From: an uncultured Bacteroidota bacterium
GTDB taxonomy: Bacteria > Bacteroidota > Bacteroidia > Chitinophagales > Chitinophagaceae
Length of the DNA stretch: 11,957 nt
Assembly: GCA_903881265.1 (NCBI GenBank)
Contig: CAIRSV010000179.1
Span: forward strand, 1 to 11,957
Direction: 5' to 3'
This document shows, in pieces, positions 1 through 8,942 of the stretch. Positions within the stretch are counted from its first letter, which is position 1. Every line of letters starts with the position of its first letter. A model generated the notes under the pieces. The model made no database searches. It saw nothing but the letters and a program-made list of their open reading frames with translations, and was not told the DNA's origin. The translations under genes were made by a program, and so were the position numbers.

Positions 1-203
1 AATTCAATGTTCAAAAACAAGACAATATAGTGGTTCACGTATTGTCAATCGATGGAAAAGAAATACTGACACAACATCATACATTGTCGGCCGGAAAACA
101 AGCTGTGACACTGCAAGTAGACGATCTAGCAACAGGCCACTATGTTATACAAATAACCAATCAGGATGGTTTCGACATCGTGCGACATTTCGTCAAGAAG
201 TAG
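1..203 (+). CDS. C-terminal end of a T9SS-secreted protein (type A sorting domain), 5' truncated
   Basis: Reading from base 3, 66 codons are open up to the TAG stop at 201-203. The visible peptide is a beta-rich domain with a central VVHVLSIDGKE, then LSAGKQAVTLQVDDLATGHYVIQI, and it ends HFVKK. This is the usual layout of the type A C-terminal sorting domain of the type IX secretion system: a V.V.....G....... strand, a G.Y...I strand and a basic final K. Such domains send proteins across the outer membrane, after which the PorU-PorV-PorQ-PorZ attachment complex handles them. The cargo part lies outside the window, so its function (enzyme, adhesin or other) cannot be told. The gene converges on recO with 27 bp between the stop codons. 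Confidence 0.8.
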   Translation, partial: FNVQKQDNIVVHVLSIDGKEILTQHHTLSAGKQAVTLQVDDLATGHYVIQITNQDGFDIVRHFVKK

Positions 204-213
204 AGTCTCTACT
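199..213. terminator. Small hairpin between convergent genes (weak terminator candidate)
   Basis: A 6-bp perfect stem (AGTAGA / TCTACT) with a 3-nt loop overlaps the stop codon of the upstream gene and lies in the 27-bp gap before the recO stop. No T-run follows on either strand, so it is at best a weak terminator. It may be chance. Confidence 0.25.
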
Positions 214-230
214 CACCACATTGTTGCTCA

Positions 231-959
231 CTAGCTTAAAATTTCGTGAAGCACATCCACGCTTTTGAGTTCGCTCAAATGCGGAATATGTAAGCGCAGA
301 TACTGGATACAAATAGCCAATAACTCTTTTCGTGCAGTTTGATTCAACGCTTGTTGCGGCTCGGGATATCCATTTGCAAAGAACGAAAGATGCATGGCTT
401 GATTACCGTCAATAAAGGATAAGGAGTTTACTTCGTTTCTAGCACAGAACTGCCCATGTTGCAAATCAAGCATCGTATTCGTGACAGAGTATGTATTATG
501 AATTCCAAAGCCGAGATGATGCGCTAATTGCAATGTAAATACAATCGGGTAGTTGGCTAAAACGCTTTCATCATTGTTATCGATATATAAAAAAGCGTGT
601 TCAAAAAACTCAAATAGTTCGGGGTTGGCTTCAGGCTCTGAAATAGTTTTATGTATCAGCTCGATGATATAAATCGCAATAGTGTTTTTAATAATATGAC
701 TTTGCAACTCTTGATAGATATGATTGACCCTCGCTTCTTTAATACGTTGTAGATTTTTGTTGGGCGTATGATAAACAACCAAATCAAGCAGTGTCGTTGG
801 CTGATAAATATTGGCTTTGCCAGCCGATTTTTTTTCAGTGCGCACACCATTCACCAGATAACTTTGCACACCAAACAACTCGGTATAGATAGCCACCACA
901 ATACTGGTATCGCCATATTTAATGGTGCGAAGTACAATACCTTTGGTAGAATGAAGCAT
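231..959 (-). CDS. recO: DNA repair protein RecO
   Basis: The product is 242 aa, the usual length for RecO. RecO binds DNA and SSB and helps RecR load RecA onto single-stranded DNA in gap repair (RecFOR pathway, cytoplasm). The N-terminus MLHSTKGIVLRTIKYGDTSIV and the following VQSYLVNGVR match the RecO OB-fold (about residues 1-80). The rest is the helical C-terminal domain. Only one cysteine is seen there (FCAR), so the four-cysteine zinc site of some RecO proteins is absent. The gene lies 132 bp downstream of porZ on the same strand with no clear terminator between, so read-through is likely. A weak -7-like octamer TAATATTG at 984-991 (-) could add a promoter of its own. The ATG at 959 is the natural start because the OB-fold begins right after it. 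Confidence 0.93.
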   Translation of the reverse strand: MLHSTKGIVLRTIKYGDTSIVVAIYTELFGVQSYLVNGVRTEKKSAGKANIYQPTTLLDLVVYHTPNKNLQRIKEARVNHIYQELQSHIIKNTIAIYIIELIHKTISEPEANPELFEFFEHAFLYIDNNDESVLANYPIVFTLQLAHHLGFGIHNTYSVTNTMLDLQHGQFCARNEVNSLSFIDGNQAMHLSFFANGYPEPQQALNQTARKELLAICIQYLRLHIPHLSELKSVDVLHEILS

Positions 960-1091
960 GCAATTGAATTATGAGACGTTCAGCAATATTACACGTTTAA
1001 CCTCTATTATTCAGTTGAAAAAAACAGATAAGGTCAAATCGCCGCGACGCAATTAGGATACATAACGATACGTTTGCCGAACGACTAAAAA

Positions 1092-3371
1092 TTATTCATG
1101 AAAGATAAATTTCCCGACGTTCGTAGCGCTGCCATCGGCGTTGGACACAAAGACGTAATACACACCTGTACGCGGACGAACACCCAGATAATTTTTTCCA
1201 TTCCATACGGCTTGTCCACCCTGGGCTTTCATTCGATAGACTAGTTGGCCCGCTACATCGGTGATACGCACATCGGCGTTCTCAACTAGATTTTTTATCG
1301 CAATCATACCTTCGTATGAAGAAGGAACAGGATTGGGAAAGATAGTCATAGTGCTATTGTCTTCCTTTGGCTCGATGGCTTCACTTCGGTATGAAACAAG
1401 TCCCTCGTTGGTAGCAATAAATACTTCGCCGCTGTTAGGCTGTATCACAATACTTCGCACATCATTGGAAGGCATCGGACTATTATCTTTTGTGAAGCGA
1501 TGTATGATTTTTTCGGCATCATCCGAAATCAGCCACGCACCATTATTGGTGCCAATCCATTTGTTATTAGCGCCATCAACTGCAATAGCATTGACACTTT
1601 CACGCTGGAATAAAAGGCCTGCATTCAAATCGTATTTTACAATTTTCAATTCGGCATCGCAGCCATTCGCGCTAGTGATACTTTCAGGACAATTTATAAT
1701 ACCGATTCCGTCAGACGTGCCGATCCAAATTTTACCATTTCTATCTTTGGCAATCGTGTTGACGTTGTTATTCGGTAGATTGCCATTACCGGCTCCTGTG
1801 CTAAGCAGTCGTATGTCGTCATCGTTTTTATTGTCGATAGTCTTGTTATCATTCAACACATATACACCGATACCGCGAGGCGCAATCATCCATTTTTGAT
1901 CGGCCTCGTCGATGACAATTTGCCCTGCTGATTTTTCACTGACATTATACGGGAATGAAAATTTTTGCCAGCTGCCATCGGCTTTTTTAACGACCAACTG
2001 ATTAGGCGCCGAATAGTTACTCATCCACAAATTATTTTGATCATCAAACGCTAGATTAAAAATGATATTGGCACCAGGATTGCCTATTTGACTTTGTATA
2101 AAACCATTTTCTTTATACGTAGTGGTTGTATTATCAGGATGAATTTCAAGAAGACCTCCACCATAGGATGCCGCGTATACATTTTTATTTCGCTTATCGA
2201 CCGCTACATCCACAATGTCAATCACCGTATCCATACCAGGTGTTCCGACATAGCGATTATACCAGCTCCAAGTACCATTTGAAAATTTTGAAATGCCTCC
2301 CGAATTAAAGGCAGAAATATACCCCAATTCGGCCCCTGCAGCCACATAGATATCATCATTAAAAACAGATAATTTGTAAAACGATCTTGAAAATACGCCA
2401 TTGGGATTAAACAGACTTTTATCTTTTCGAGCAGATAATTTAATCAGTCCTTCCCATTCATCGGCTTCCCATAGTTCATTCGGATCTGTTTCAACCACAT
2501 CATTCGGATTTATATTGAAGACTGAATCCGAAACCAATCCATCTTGATTGAGTGTCATGATAGCGCGGCGGTTATCATCGCGTTCACACACATACAAATC
2601 AGTGATACCTTGACGTATCTGTTGAATCGGAGCGAGTGCCGAATATACCGGAGTGAGTGTAGTGCCTGAGAGTATAAAAACAGTATTCGATGAGGCGCAA
2701 AACAATGTTTCCTGATGTGTGAAAATATAGTCTACAGCGGAAGTAGAAATAGCAGTCCAATTTGCAAAATTCTGTAACGCCGGATTATTTTCGGCCGCCA
2801 TATAAACACCGTTATCGGTGGCGGCATAGAAATTTCCATTGAAACTTGTGAGTGCTTTAATCTTCAAAATTTTTGACGCTTGTTGCAAGACATAACTTTC
2901 TTTGACTTCTCGTTTCTCAGGGTTCAGGACAACGATACCAAAATCGGTACATAAATACATCAATTTGTTTTTGAAATACACCGAGTTGATTCGTTTGCTA
3001 CCTGTGATATTTAAGTTTTTAATATCAGGCATATTCACGAAATCATTTTGCTTCATCAAATCAATATTGCCATTATCATACACAATTAAGAGATTGTCCG
3101 AAGACGCATCATAACGTATGAATTGAATATTGACATCACTCAGGCCATTGACTTTTGAATAAATAGCGTAATCGTGATTGGTGAGCGAATAGGAATATAA
3201 ATTAGATCGACCTGCGAAAATTTTATCCCTCACCTTCTCAACACTAATAGCTGAATTATATGAGAAGTGTGTTTGCCACTGACCGACAGGCACCTGTTGT
3301 GCTTGAGCAGTAAACGCATTCAGTAAGAAAAGAAACGCAAGGCAGACGTTCTGTAAACTCGATGGATTCAT
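1092..3371 (-). CDS. porZ: PorZ-like T9SS beta-propeller protein
   Basis: The product is 759 aa. It has a signal peptide (hydrophobic CLAFLFLLNAFTAQAQ, likely cut after residue 25), then propeller repeats of the two-component-regulator type (KIWIGTSDGIGI, NKWIGTNNGAW, EVFIATNEGL, WMIAPRGIGVYVL), then a type A T9SS sorting domain at about residues 673-759 (TIFPNP ... GVYYVFV ... GKFIFHE). This order, the opening VPVGQWQTHFSYNSA and the length fit PorZ, a surface-attached part of the T9SS attachment complex with PorU, PorV and PorQ, which in Porphyromonas gingivalis is linked to A-LPS anchoring of cargo. A less specific alternative is another secreted two-propeller protein. It is probably the first gene of a porZ-recO unit. 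Its start is set by the signal peptide, and a -7 box lies only 4 nt upstream. Confidence 0.85.
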   Translation of the reverse strand: MNPSSLQNVCLAFLFLLNAFTAQAQQVPVGQWQTHFSYNSAISVEKVRDKIFAGRSNLYSYSLTNHDYAIYSKVNGLSDVNIQFIRYDASSDNLLIVYDNGNIDLMKQNDFVNMPDIKNLNITGSKRINSVYFKNKLMYLCTDFGIVVLNPEKREVKESYVLQQASKILKIKALTSFNGNFYAATDNGVYMAAENNPALQNFANWTAISTSAVDYIFTHQETLFCASSNTVFILSGTTLTPVYSALAPIQQIRQGITDLYVCERDDNRRAIMTLNQDGLVSDSVFNINPNDVVETDPNELWEADEWEGLIKLSARKDKSLFNPNGVFSRSFYKLSVFNDDIYVAAGAELGYISAFNSGGISKFSNGTWSWYNRYVGTPGMDTVIDIVDVAVDKRNKNVYAASYGGGLLEIHPDNTTTTYKENGFIQSQIGNPGANIIFNLAFDDQNNLWMSNYSAPNQLVVKKADGSWQKFSFPYNVSEKSAGQIVIDEADQKWMIAPRGIGVYVLNDNKTIDNKNDDDIRLLSTGAGNGNLPNNNVNTIAKDRNGKIWIGTSDGIGIINCPESITSANGCDAELKIVKYDLNAGLLFQRESVNAIAVDGANNKWIGTNNGAWLISDDAEKIIHRFTKDNSPMPSNDVRSIVIQPNSGEVFIATNEGLVSYRSEAIEPKEDNSTMTIFPNPVPSSYEGMIAIKNLVENADVRITDVAGQLVYRMKAQGGQAVWNGKNYLGVRPRTGVYYVFVSNADGSATNVGKFIFHE

Positions 3372-3375
3372 AGTT

Positions 3376-3383
3376 CAAAAATA
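3376..3383 (-). promoter_or_regulatory. Candidate -7 box for porZ
   Basis: On the minus strand TATTTTTG matches the Bacteroidota -7 consensus TAnnTTTG. It ends 4 nt before the porZ ATG, so transcription would start at or within a few bases of the start codon. No clean -33 TTG is visible 17-23 bp upstream. Confidence 0.45.
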
Positions 3384-3448
3384 CTGCTTTTATTAACGGC
3401 ATAAAGCTTAGAATAGTATTTTGTATTTCTGTTATTTACGATTAATGG

Positions 3449-3456
3449 TATCTTTG
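3449..3456 (+). promoter_or_regulatory. Candidate -7 box for the RND transporter gene
   Basis: TATCTTTG fits TAnnTTTG and ends 8 nt before the ATG at 3465. A TTTTG at 3419-3423 could be the -33 element, though the 25-bp gap is slightly long. The mRNA would have almost no leader. The 93-bp region 3372-3464 thus holds two divergent promoters. Confidence 0.55.
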
Positions 3457-3464
3457 CGGCCCTT

Positions 3465-5777
3465 ATGTGGAAACTACTTGCCCAATTTATTCTTCGCTTC
3501 AGAGCACCGATTCTTTTCGTTTTATTGATCTTGACTGTTATCATGGGTCTTTTTGCTAGCAAAGCAAAAATGAAATACGATATGGGCAGCGCAATACCAA
3601 TCGATAATCCAAAATATATCGAACATTTGAATTTTAAAAAGATGTTCGGTGAAGATGGCACGATGATGGTGGTAGGGTTTGATCAACAGAATGTATTTGA
3701 ACCCACTTTTTTCAACGAATTCAAAGCATGGCAACAAGAGATTAAGAAGATCGATGGCGTTGATAATATGCTTTGCATTCCAACAGCTATCAATGTAAGA
3801 AAACAGGAAACCGACAGCACGAGTAAGCTTGTTGCGGAGCCTATTTTTACCGACACTAAAAATCTAGATTCAAGCATAAAGGAATTTCTTAATCTGCCTT
3901 TGTATAAGAACCTCTTATACAATCCGGAAACACATTCGTACCTCACTGCTATTTATCTAAACAAGATCAAAGTCAAGACGGCTGACCGTATGCGTATCAT
4001 ACAAGATATTGAAACAATAACAGAAAAATTTTCTAAAAAAACGAATACAGACATTCATTACTCAGGGTTGCCGTTTATACGAACTAAATTTTCATTAAGT
4101 GTGCAATACGAAATGAAACTGATACTCATTGCATCATTGCTGCTGACCGCATTCATACTCTTTCTATTTTTTCGTTCATTTAGCACAGTCTTGTTTTCTG
4201 TACTCGTGGTGTTTGCCGGTGTGTTGTGGGCTGTCGGATTATTATATCTGATGGATTATCGAATCTCCATTTTAACAGCACTCATTGCGCCATTGATTGT
4301 TGTCATCGGCATACCCAATTGCATTTATTTTCTCAATAAATATCATACGCAGTTTGCCCTGCTCAACAATAAAAAAGACGCGTTGATTAGTATGGTTGAA
4401 CGAATGGGTATTGTCACCCTGTTTACTAATTTGACAGCTGCTATTGGTTTTGGCGTGTTTTATTTTACGAAAAGTCAACTACTTAAAGAGTTTGGTTTGA
4501 TTGCAGGCGTAAGTATCCTTGTAGTATTTTTTATTTCATTATTTTCAATCCCTGCTATCTTCAGTTATCTTAAAGCACCGGAAACTAAACACACAAAATA
4601 TCTTGAAAATAAGTTCCTGAGTGCTGTATTATTGAAATTTGATTATTGGGTATTGAATCATAAGAAATATGTCACTGTATTCTGGACTTGTATGGTGCTT
4701 GTTTCTTTACTCGGTATCATGAAATTAAAAACACTTGGTTTCATAGTCGATGATTTACCTAAGCAAAATAAAATCTATACCGACCTCAATTATTTCGAGA
4801 AAAATTTTCATGGTGTAATGCCTCTTGAGATTGTTGTGGATACGAAAAAGAAAAACGGGGCCACTACCTTACCTACATTACAAAAGCTTGATCAACTGTG
4901 TGCTTCGTTGGGAGACTATAAGCAGATAGCCAAACCGCTGTCAATGGTCGAAGCGATCAAGTTTGCCCGACAAGCGTATTACGATGGCGACAGCAGCAGC
5001 TATGGCGTTCCAAATAGTTTTGATGTGGCTTTTCTTTTGCCCTATTTGAGAATGAAATCAGATTCGGCTAAATCATCCCAGTTTTCACAACTGATTAGTT
5101 CGTTTGTCGATAGCAGTAAACGGTATGCACGCATCAGTGTGGGTATTGAAGATGTGGGCTCTGAAAAATTGCCACTTATTTTAAACGATATCCAACAAAA
5201 AGCGAATGCCATTTTTGACACCACACGTTACAAGGTCACGTTTACCGGCACTAGTATTGTGTTTTTAGAAGGCAGTCGTTTTATCATCAACAGTTTGCGC
5301 GATAGTTTGTTGTTGGCGTTGCTGATGATCGTGTTCTGTATGATCTTCCTTTTTAGATCATGGCGTATCGTTATCATTTCACTCATTACCAATATGATTC
5401 CATTAGCTATAACCGCCGGTGTGATGGGTTTTTTCAATATCAATCTCAAACCATCAACGGTATTAGTCTTCAGCATCGCACTTGGCATTGCGATTGATGT
5501 TACAATACGTTTTCTAGTCAACTACAAACAAGATCTACCGAAATATAATTATGACATCCCTGCTACAATCAAAGCCACGATACAAGAAACGGGTATCAGT
5601 ATCATTTACACATCGTTGATCTTATCGGCAGGATTTATTGTTTTCTTGGTCTCACAATTCGATGGCACTAAAGCCTTGGGTTATCTCACAGCATTGACCT
5701 TGTTTATGGCTATGATCACTAACCTCACTATCCTACCAGCCTTATTGGTTTGGTTTGATAAGCAGAAAAAAGGGTAA
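3465..5777 (+). CDS. RND/MMPL superfamily transporter (predicted exporter)
   Basis: The product is 770 aa, an inner-membrane protein with the duplicated 6+6 helix layout of the RND/MMPL (Patched-like) group. TM1 is at about 14-31, the first periplasmic loop at 32-215, TM2-6 at 217-366, TM7 at 402-420, the second loop at 421-610 and TM8-12 at 612-760. The second half keeps the usual acidic residue in the motif ALGIAIDVTIRF (D678). In the first half the matching helix reads VIGIPNCIYFLNKY, with no Asp. At 770 aa it is shorter than HAE1 drug pumps (about 1,050 aa), which argues for the lipid/hydrophobe exporter branch; the substrate cannot be told. The first ATG is needed to keep TM1. It is a single-gene unit, since its neighbours on both sides lie on the other strand. 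The stop codon is part of a terminator stem. Confidence 0.85.
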   Translation: MWKLLAQFILRFRAPILFVLLILTVIMGLFASKAKMKYDMGSAIPIDNPKYIEHLNFKKMFGEDGTMMVVGFDQQNVFEPTFFNEFKAWQQEIKKIDGVDNMLCIPTAINVRKQETDSTSKLVAEPIFTDTKNLDSSIKEFLNLPLYKNLLYNPETHSYLTAIYLNKIKVKTADRMRIIQDIETITEKFSKKTNTDIHYSGLPFIRTKFSLSVQYEMKLILIASLLLTAFILFLFFRSFSTVLFSVLVVFAGVLWAVGLLYLMDYRISILTALIAPLIVVIGIPNCIYFLNKYHTQFALLNNKKDALISMVERMGIVTLFTNLTAAIGFGVFYFTKSQLLKEFGLIAGVSILVVFFISLFSIPAIFSYLKAPETKHTKYLENKFLSAVLLKFDYWVLNHKKYVTVFWTCMVLVSLLGIMKLKTLGFIVDDLPKQNKIYTDLNYFEKNFHGVMPLEIVVDTKKKNGATTLPTLQKLDQLCASLGDYKQIAKPLSMVEAIKFARQAYYDGDSSSYGVPNSFDVAFLLPYLRMKSDSAKSSQFSQLISSFVDSSKRYARISVGIEDVGSEKLPLILNDIQQKANAIFDTTRYKVTFTGTSIVFLEGSRFIINSLRDSLLLALLMIVFCMIFLFRSWRIVIISLITNMIPLAITAGVMGFFNINLKPSTVLVFSIALGIAIDVTIRFLVNYKQDLPKYNYDIPATIKATIQETGISIIYTSLILSAGFIVFLVSQFDGTKALGYLTALTLFMAMITNLTILPALLVWFDKQKKG

Positions 5778-5798
5778 GAAAATCTTTTCTCACCCTTT
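5766..5798 (-). terminator. Intrinsic terminator for carB, possibly bidirectional
   Basis: An inverted repeat (5769-5782 with 5785-5798) gives a 14-bp stem with one mismatch and a tiny loop. On the minus strand the GC part CCC runs into six T (5771-5766), the classical form, and it lies 45 bp after the carB stop. On the plus strand only a poor T-run follows, but the transporter stop codon (5775-5777) sits in the stem, so it may end both transcripts. Confidence 0.75.
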
Positions 5799-5843
5799 GT
5801 CATTTTGCATAAAATATTTCCTTAAAGCAAAGAAAGATGTTCT

Positions 5844-8687
5844 TTATCTACTGAGATACATGCTTCTGTCTTTATATAATTGTCGGAAATACGGATCACG
5901 TAAATCCTTGATGAATCGGATCGACTCTCCAGTACTTTTCATTTCAGGACCTAGCTCTTTATTCACACCAGGAAATTTATCGAACGAGAAAACAGGCTCT
6001 TTGATCGCAAAGCCGGTGAGTTTTTTCTCGTAGGTAAAATCAGCAAGTTTGTTTTCGCCTAACATTATTTTCGTGGCAATATTCAGATAAGGAATTTGAT
6101 AGGCCTTTGCAATGAACGGCGTTGTACGCGAAGCACGAGGATTCGCTTCGATGACAAAAACATTCCCGTCCTTGATCGCAAATTGTATATTAATAAGCCC
6201 TTTGATATTAAGCGCCTTCGCGATTTTCAACGCATAATGTTCCATGGTCGTCACTACCAAAGGCGTGAGATTGAAAGCCGGTAACATGGCATGACTGTCG
6301 CCGCTGTGAATACCTGCAGGTTCAATATGTTCCATCACACCCATGATATGAATTTCTTCGCCATCATAAATAGCATCAACCTCGGCCTCCTGACATCGGT
6401 CAAGGAAATGATCGATGAGTATCTTATTATCTGGAATATGTTTGATGATACTGATGACAGCTTTCTCAACTTCTTCATCATTGATAACGATACGCATTCG
6501 TTGGCCACCTAATACATAACTCGGGCGCACCAAGACAGGATATCCAACCTGATTAGCCACCTCGATCGCTTCGTCTACGGTATAGGCGCTTCCATAATCA
6601 GGGTATGGGATTCCCAATTCTTTGAGCATATCAGAAAAGCGGCCACGGTCTTCGGCAATGTCCATATTGTCGAATGAAGTCCCGATGATCTTAATCCCTT
6701 TTTCAAATAATTTTTTTGAAATTTTCAGCGCTGTTTGTCCACCGAGCTGCACAATCACACCTTCTGGTTTTTCGTGTTCGATGATTTCCCAAACATGTTC
6801 CCAATAGACTGGTTCGAAATACAATTTATCGGCCATATCGAAATCGGTACTGACAGTCTCCGGATTGCAATTGATCATGATGGCTTCATAACCACATTCT
6901 TTGATAGCGAGTAATCCATGCACACAGCAATAATCAAACTCGATGCCTTGACCGATGCGGTTAGGACCGCTACCCAAGACTATGATTTTCTTTTTATCGG
7001 TTACCTTCGATTCGTTGTGATTGAGTTTCGAAAATTTCGATTGACTTTCAAACGTGCTATAGAAGTAGGGCGTCAAGGCCTCGAATTCAGCGGCACAGGT
7101 ATCAACCATTTTGTATACACGTGTGATGCCGAGCGCTTTTCGTTTTTCATACAACTCATCTTCGGTACCGTCATTCATAATGCGCACAATCTGCTCATCG
7201 CTGAAACCATTGTGCTTGGCTTCGCGCAGCAATTCTTCCGGTAGCGTATCAATCTTATATTTTTCTATTTCTTTTTCAATGTCACAGAGTTTTTTGATTT
7301 CATTCAAAAACCATTTATCAATACCATGACTTGCCTTCGAAATCGAATTGACACTCACGCCAGCCATCAGCGCATCTTTAATGCGAAAGATGCGATCCCA
7401 TTTCGGAGTTTTCAGATATTCGAGAATGTCGTCTGCCTTCATCAGGCTTTTACCATAATAACCCAGTCCAACTGCATTATTTTCCAAACTCTGACAGGCT
7501 TTCTGAACGGCTTCGGTAAAACTTCGTCCAATCGCCATCACTTCGCCCACACTTTTCATTTGCAAGCCAAGTGTGTCTTTCGCTCCTTTAAATTTATCAA
7601 AATTCCAACGTGGTATTTTCACGATGACATAATCCAACGCCGGTTCAAAAAAAGCGGAGGTGTTACCTGTAATCTGATTATTCAATTCATCTAATCGATA
7701 ACCAAGCGCCAATTTAGCGGCCACTTTCGCAATTGGATAGCCGGTTGCTTTACTTGCTAAGGCCGATGAACGTGATACACGAGGGTTAATTTCTATTGCA
7801 ATAATTTCTTCATTCTCGGGGTTCAACGCAAACTGCACATTACAACCTCCGGCAAAATTTCCAAGGTCGCGCATCATCCTGATGGCCGTATTCCGCATAT
7901 GCTGAAAGGCCGTATCGCTCAAAGTCATAGCGGGCGCTACGGTTATAGAATCGCCGGTGTGTACACCCATTGGATCAAAATTTTCAACCGTGCAAATGAT
8001 GCAAACATTATCAGCACTATCACGAAGCAATTCTAATTCAAACTCCTTCCATCCAAGCACAGCCTTTTCAACCAATACCTCATGAATAGGCGATGCTTTG
8101 AGGCCTCTATTGAGTGCTTCATCCAAATCATCTTTATCGTGCACAAAACCACCGCCGGTTCCGCCGAGAGTAAACGATGGTCGTATCACCAATGGAAATC
8201 CTATTTCTTGTGCAAATTCCTTCCCTTCTAAAAATGAATTGGCTGTGCGGGCCGTGGCCACCTTCACACCCAATTGTATCATCCATTGACGGAATTGCTC
8301 ACGATCTTCAGCTTTATCGATGGCTTTGATATCAACGCCAATGAGCCGCACATTATATTTTTGCCAAATGCCTAATTCTTCGGCTTCTTTCGCAAGGTTC
8401 AAGGCTGTTTGTCCACCCATAGTCGGCAATACGGCATCAATTTCATTCTCGTCCAAAATCTGTTCGATACTATCAACCGTCAATGGTAACAGATAGACTC
8501 TGTCGGCCATCATAGGGTCTGTCATAATGGTAGCAGGATTTGAATTGATGAGGGTAACTCTGACGCCTTCTTCTCTGAGAGAGCGGGCTGCTTGGGTTCC
8601 GCTGTAGTCGAATTCACAGGCTTGACCAATGATAATCGGACCGGAACCGATGATTAATACAGACTTGATGGAGTTGTCTTTAGGCAT
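5844..8687 (-). CDS. carB: Carbamoyl-phosphate synthase large subunit, without allosteric domain
   Basis: The product is 947 aa. With CarA it makes carbamoyl phosphate from bicarbonate, glutamine-derived ammonia and two ATP, for pyrimidine and arginine synthesis in the cytoplasm. The N-terminal ATP-grasp half starts VLIIGSGPIIIGQACEFDYSG and contains RPSFTLGGTGGG and EINPRVSRSSALASKATGYP. The second half starts IIVLGSGPNRIGQGIEFDY and contains RPSYVLGGQRM and EANPRASRTTPFIAKAYQIP. An oligomerisation region lies between them. The family match ends at GPEMKSTGE and is followed by only about 25 residues, so the MGS-like allosteric domain of Escherichia coli CarB (about 1,073 aa) is missing. Only 45 bp separate the stop from the terminator, so no remnant of it is left. 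Short CarB forms are, to my knowledge, common in Bacteroidota. No carA is in the window. Confidence 0.97.
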   Translation of the reverse strand: MPKDNSIKSVLIIGSGPIIIGQACEFDYSGTQAARSLREEGVRVTLINSNPATIMTDPMMADRVYLLPLTVDSIEQILDENEIDAVLPTMGGQTALNLAKEAEELGIWQKYNVRLIGVDIKAIDKAEDREQFRQWMIQLGVKVATARTANSFLEGKEFAQEIGFPLVIRPSFTLGGTGGGFVHDKDDLDEALNRGLKASPIHEVLVEKAVLGWKEFELELLRDSADNVCIICTVENFDPMGVHTGDSITVAPAMTLSDTAFQHMRNTAIRMMRDLGNFAGGCNVQFALNPENEEIIAIEINPRVSRSSALASKATGYPIAKVAAKLALGYRLDELNNQITGNTSAFFEPALDYVIVKIPRWNFDKFKGAKDTLGLQMKSVGEVMAIGRSFTEAVQKACQSLENNAVGLGYYGKSLMKADDILEYLKTPKWDRIFRIKDALMAGVSVNSISKASHGIDKWFLNEIKKLCDIEKEIEKYKIDTLPEELLREAKHNGFSDEQIVRIMNDGTEDELYEKRKALGITRVYKMVDTCAAEFEALTPYFYSTFESQSKFSKLNHNESKVTDKKKIIVLGSGPNRIGQGIEFDYCCVHGLLAIKECGYEAIMINCNPETVSTDFDMADKLYFEPVYWEHVWEIIEHEKPEGVIVQLGGQTALKISKKLFEKGIKIIGTSFDNMDIAEDRGRFSDMLKELGIPYPDYGSAYTVDEAIEVANQVGYPVLVRPSYVLGGQRMRIVINDEEVEKAVISIIKHIPDNKILIDHFLDRCQEAEVDAIYDGEEIHIMGVMEHIEPAGIHSGDSHAMLPAFNLTPLVVTTMEHYALKIAKALNIKGLINIQFAIKDGNVFVIEANPRASRTTPFIAKAYQIPYLNIATKIMLGENKLADFTYEKKLTGFAIKEPVFSFDKFPGVNKELGPEMKSTGESIRFIKDLRDPYFRQLYKDRSMYLSR

Positions 8688-8942
8688 TTTTTTTTTACCA
8701 CGAAGAAATTTTCGTGATGAAATGAAAAACCAAACTATGGGTTGCTACCGCTTTACCTGTTGAGTTGCTTTTTAGAAGAATAACTATGACTAAGCGGCAC
8801 AAGTAAGGTGCAAAGGTAATGGAGCGGGATGAATTTATAAAGTGTGGGGATAAATTACTTTACGCTGTTTTTTAAACCTCTGTGTTGGTATTGATTCCTG
8901 CAGTGCTCGTAAACAAGTATATTGTCATTGAATATCATCCCC
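8688..8942. other. Gene-free region upstream of carB
   Basis: No coding sequence is supported here. It holds the A-rich sequence before the carB ATG (AAAAAAAAA at 8688-8696 read on the minus strand), a small inverted repeat CACGAA / TTCGTG (8699-8704 with 8711-8716), the carB -7 box at 8811-8818, and about 120 bp with no recognisable signal before the repeat array. Confidence 0.6.
8811..8818 (-). promoter_or_regulatory. Candidate -7 box for carB
   Basis: TACCTTTG on the minus strand matches TAnnTTTG exactly. The leader before the carB ATG would be about 115-120 nt. No good -33 TTG is seen, so it rests on the -7 match and position alone. The leader has a 6-bp hairpin next to the start codon but no recognisable riboswitch. 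Confidence 0.5.

Noticed and set aside
1065..1091. Terminator after porZ
   Set aside because: Only a 4-bp CGTT/AACG stem without a T-run is present, so it does not support an end of transcription before recO.
1261..1899. 212-codon open frame on the plus strand inside porZ
   Set aside because: It lies fully antisense to porZ, has no recognisable domain, and its hydrophobic composition is what the reverse strand of a propeller gene gives.
8699..8716. Attenuator or riboswitch in the carB leader
   Set aside because: Only a 6-bp hairpin is seen near the start codon, with an A-run after it on the carB strand. There is no competing structure and no known riboswitch motif.
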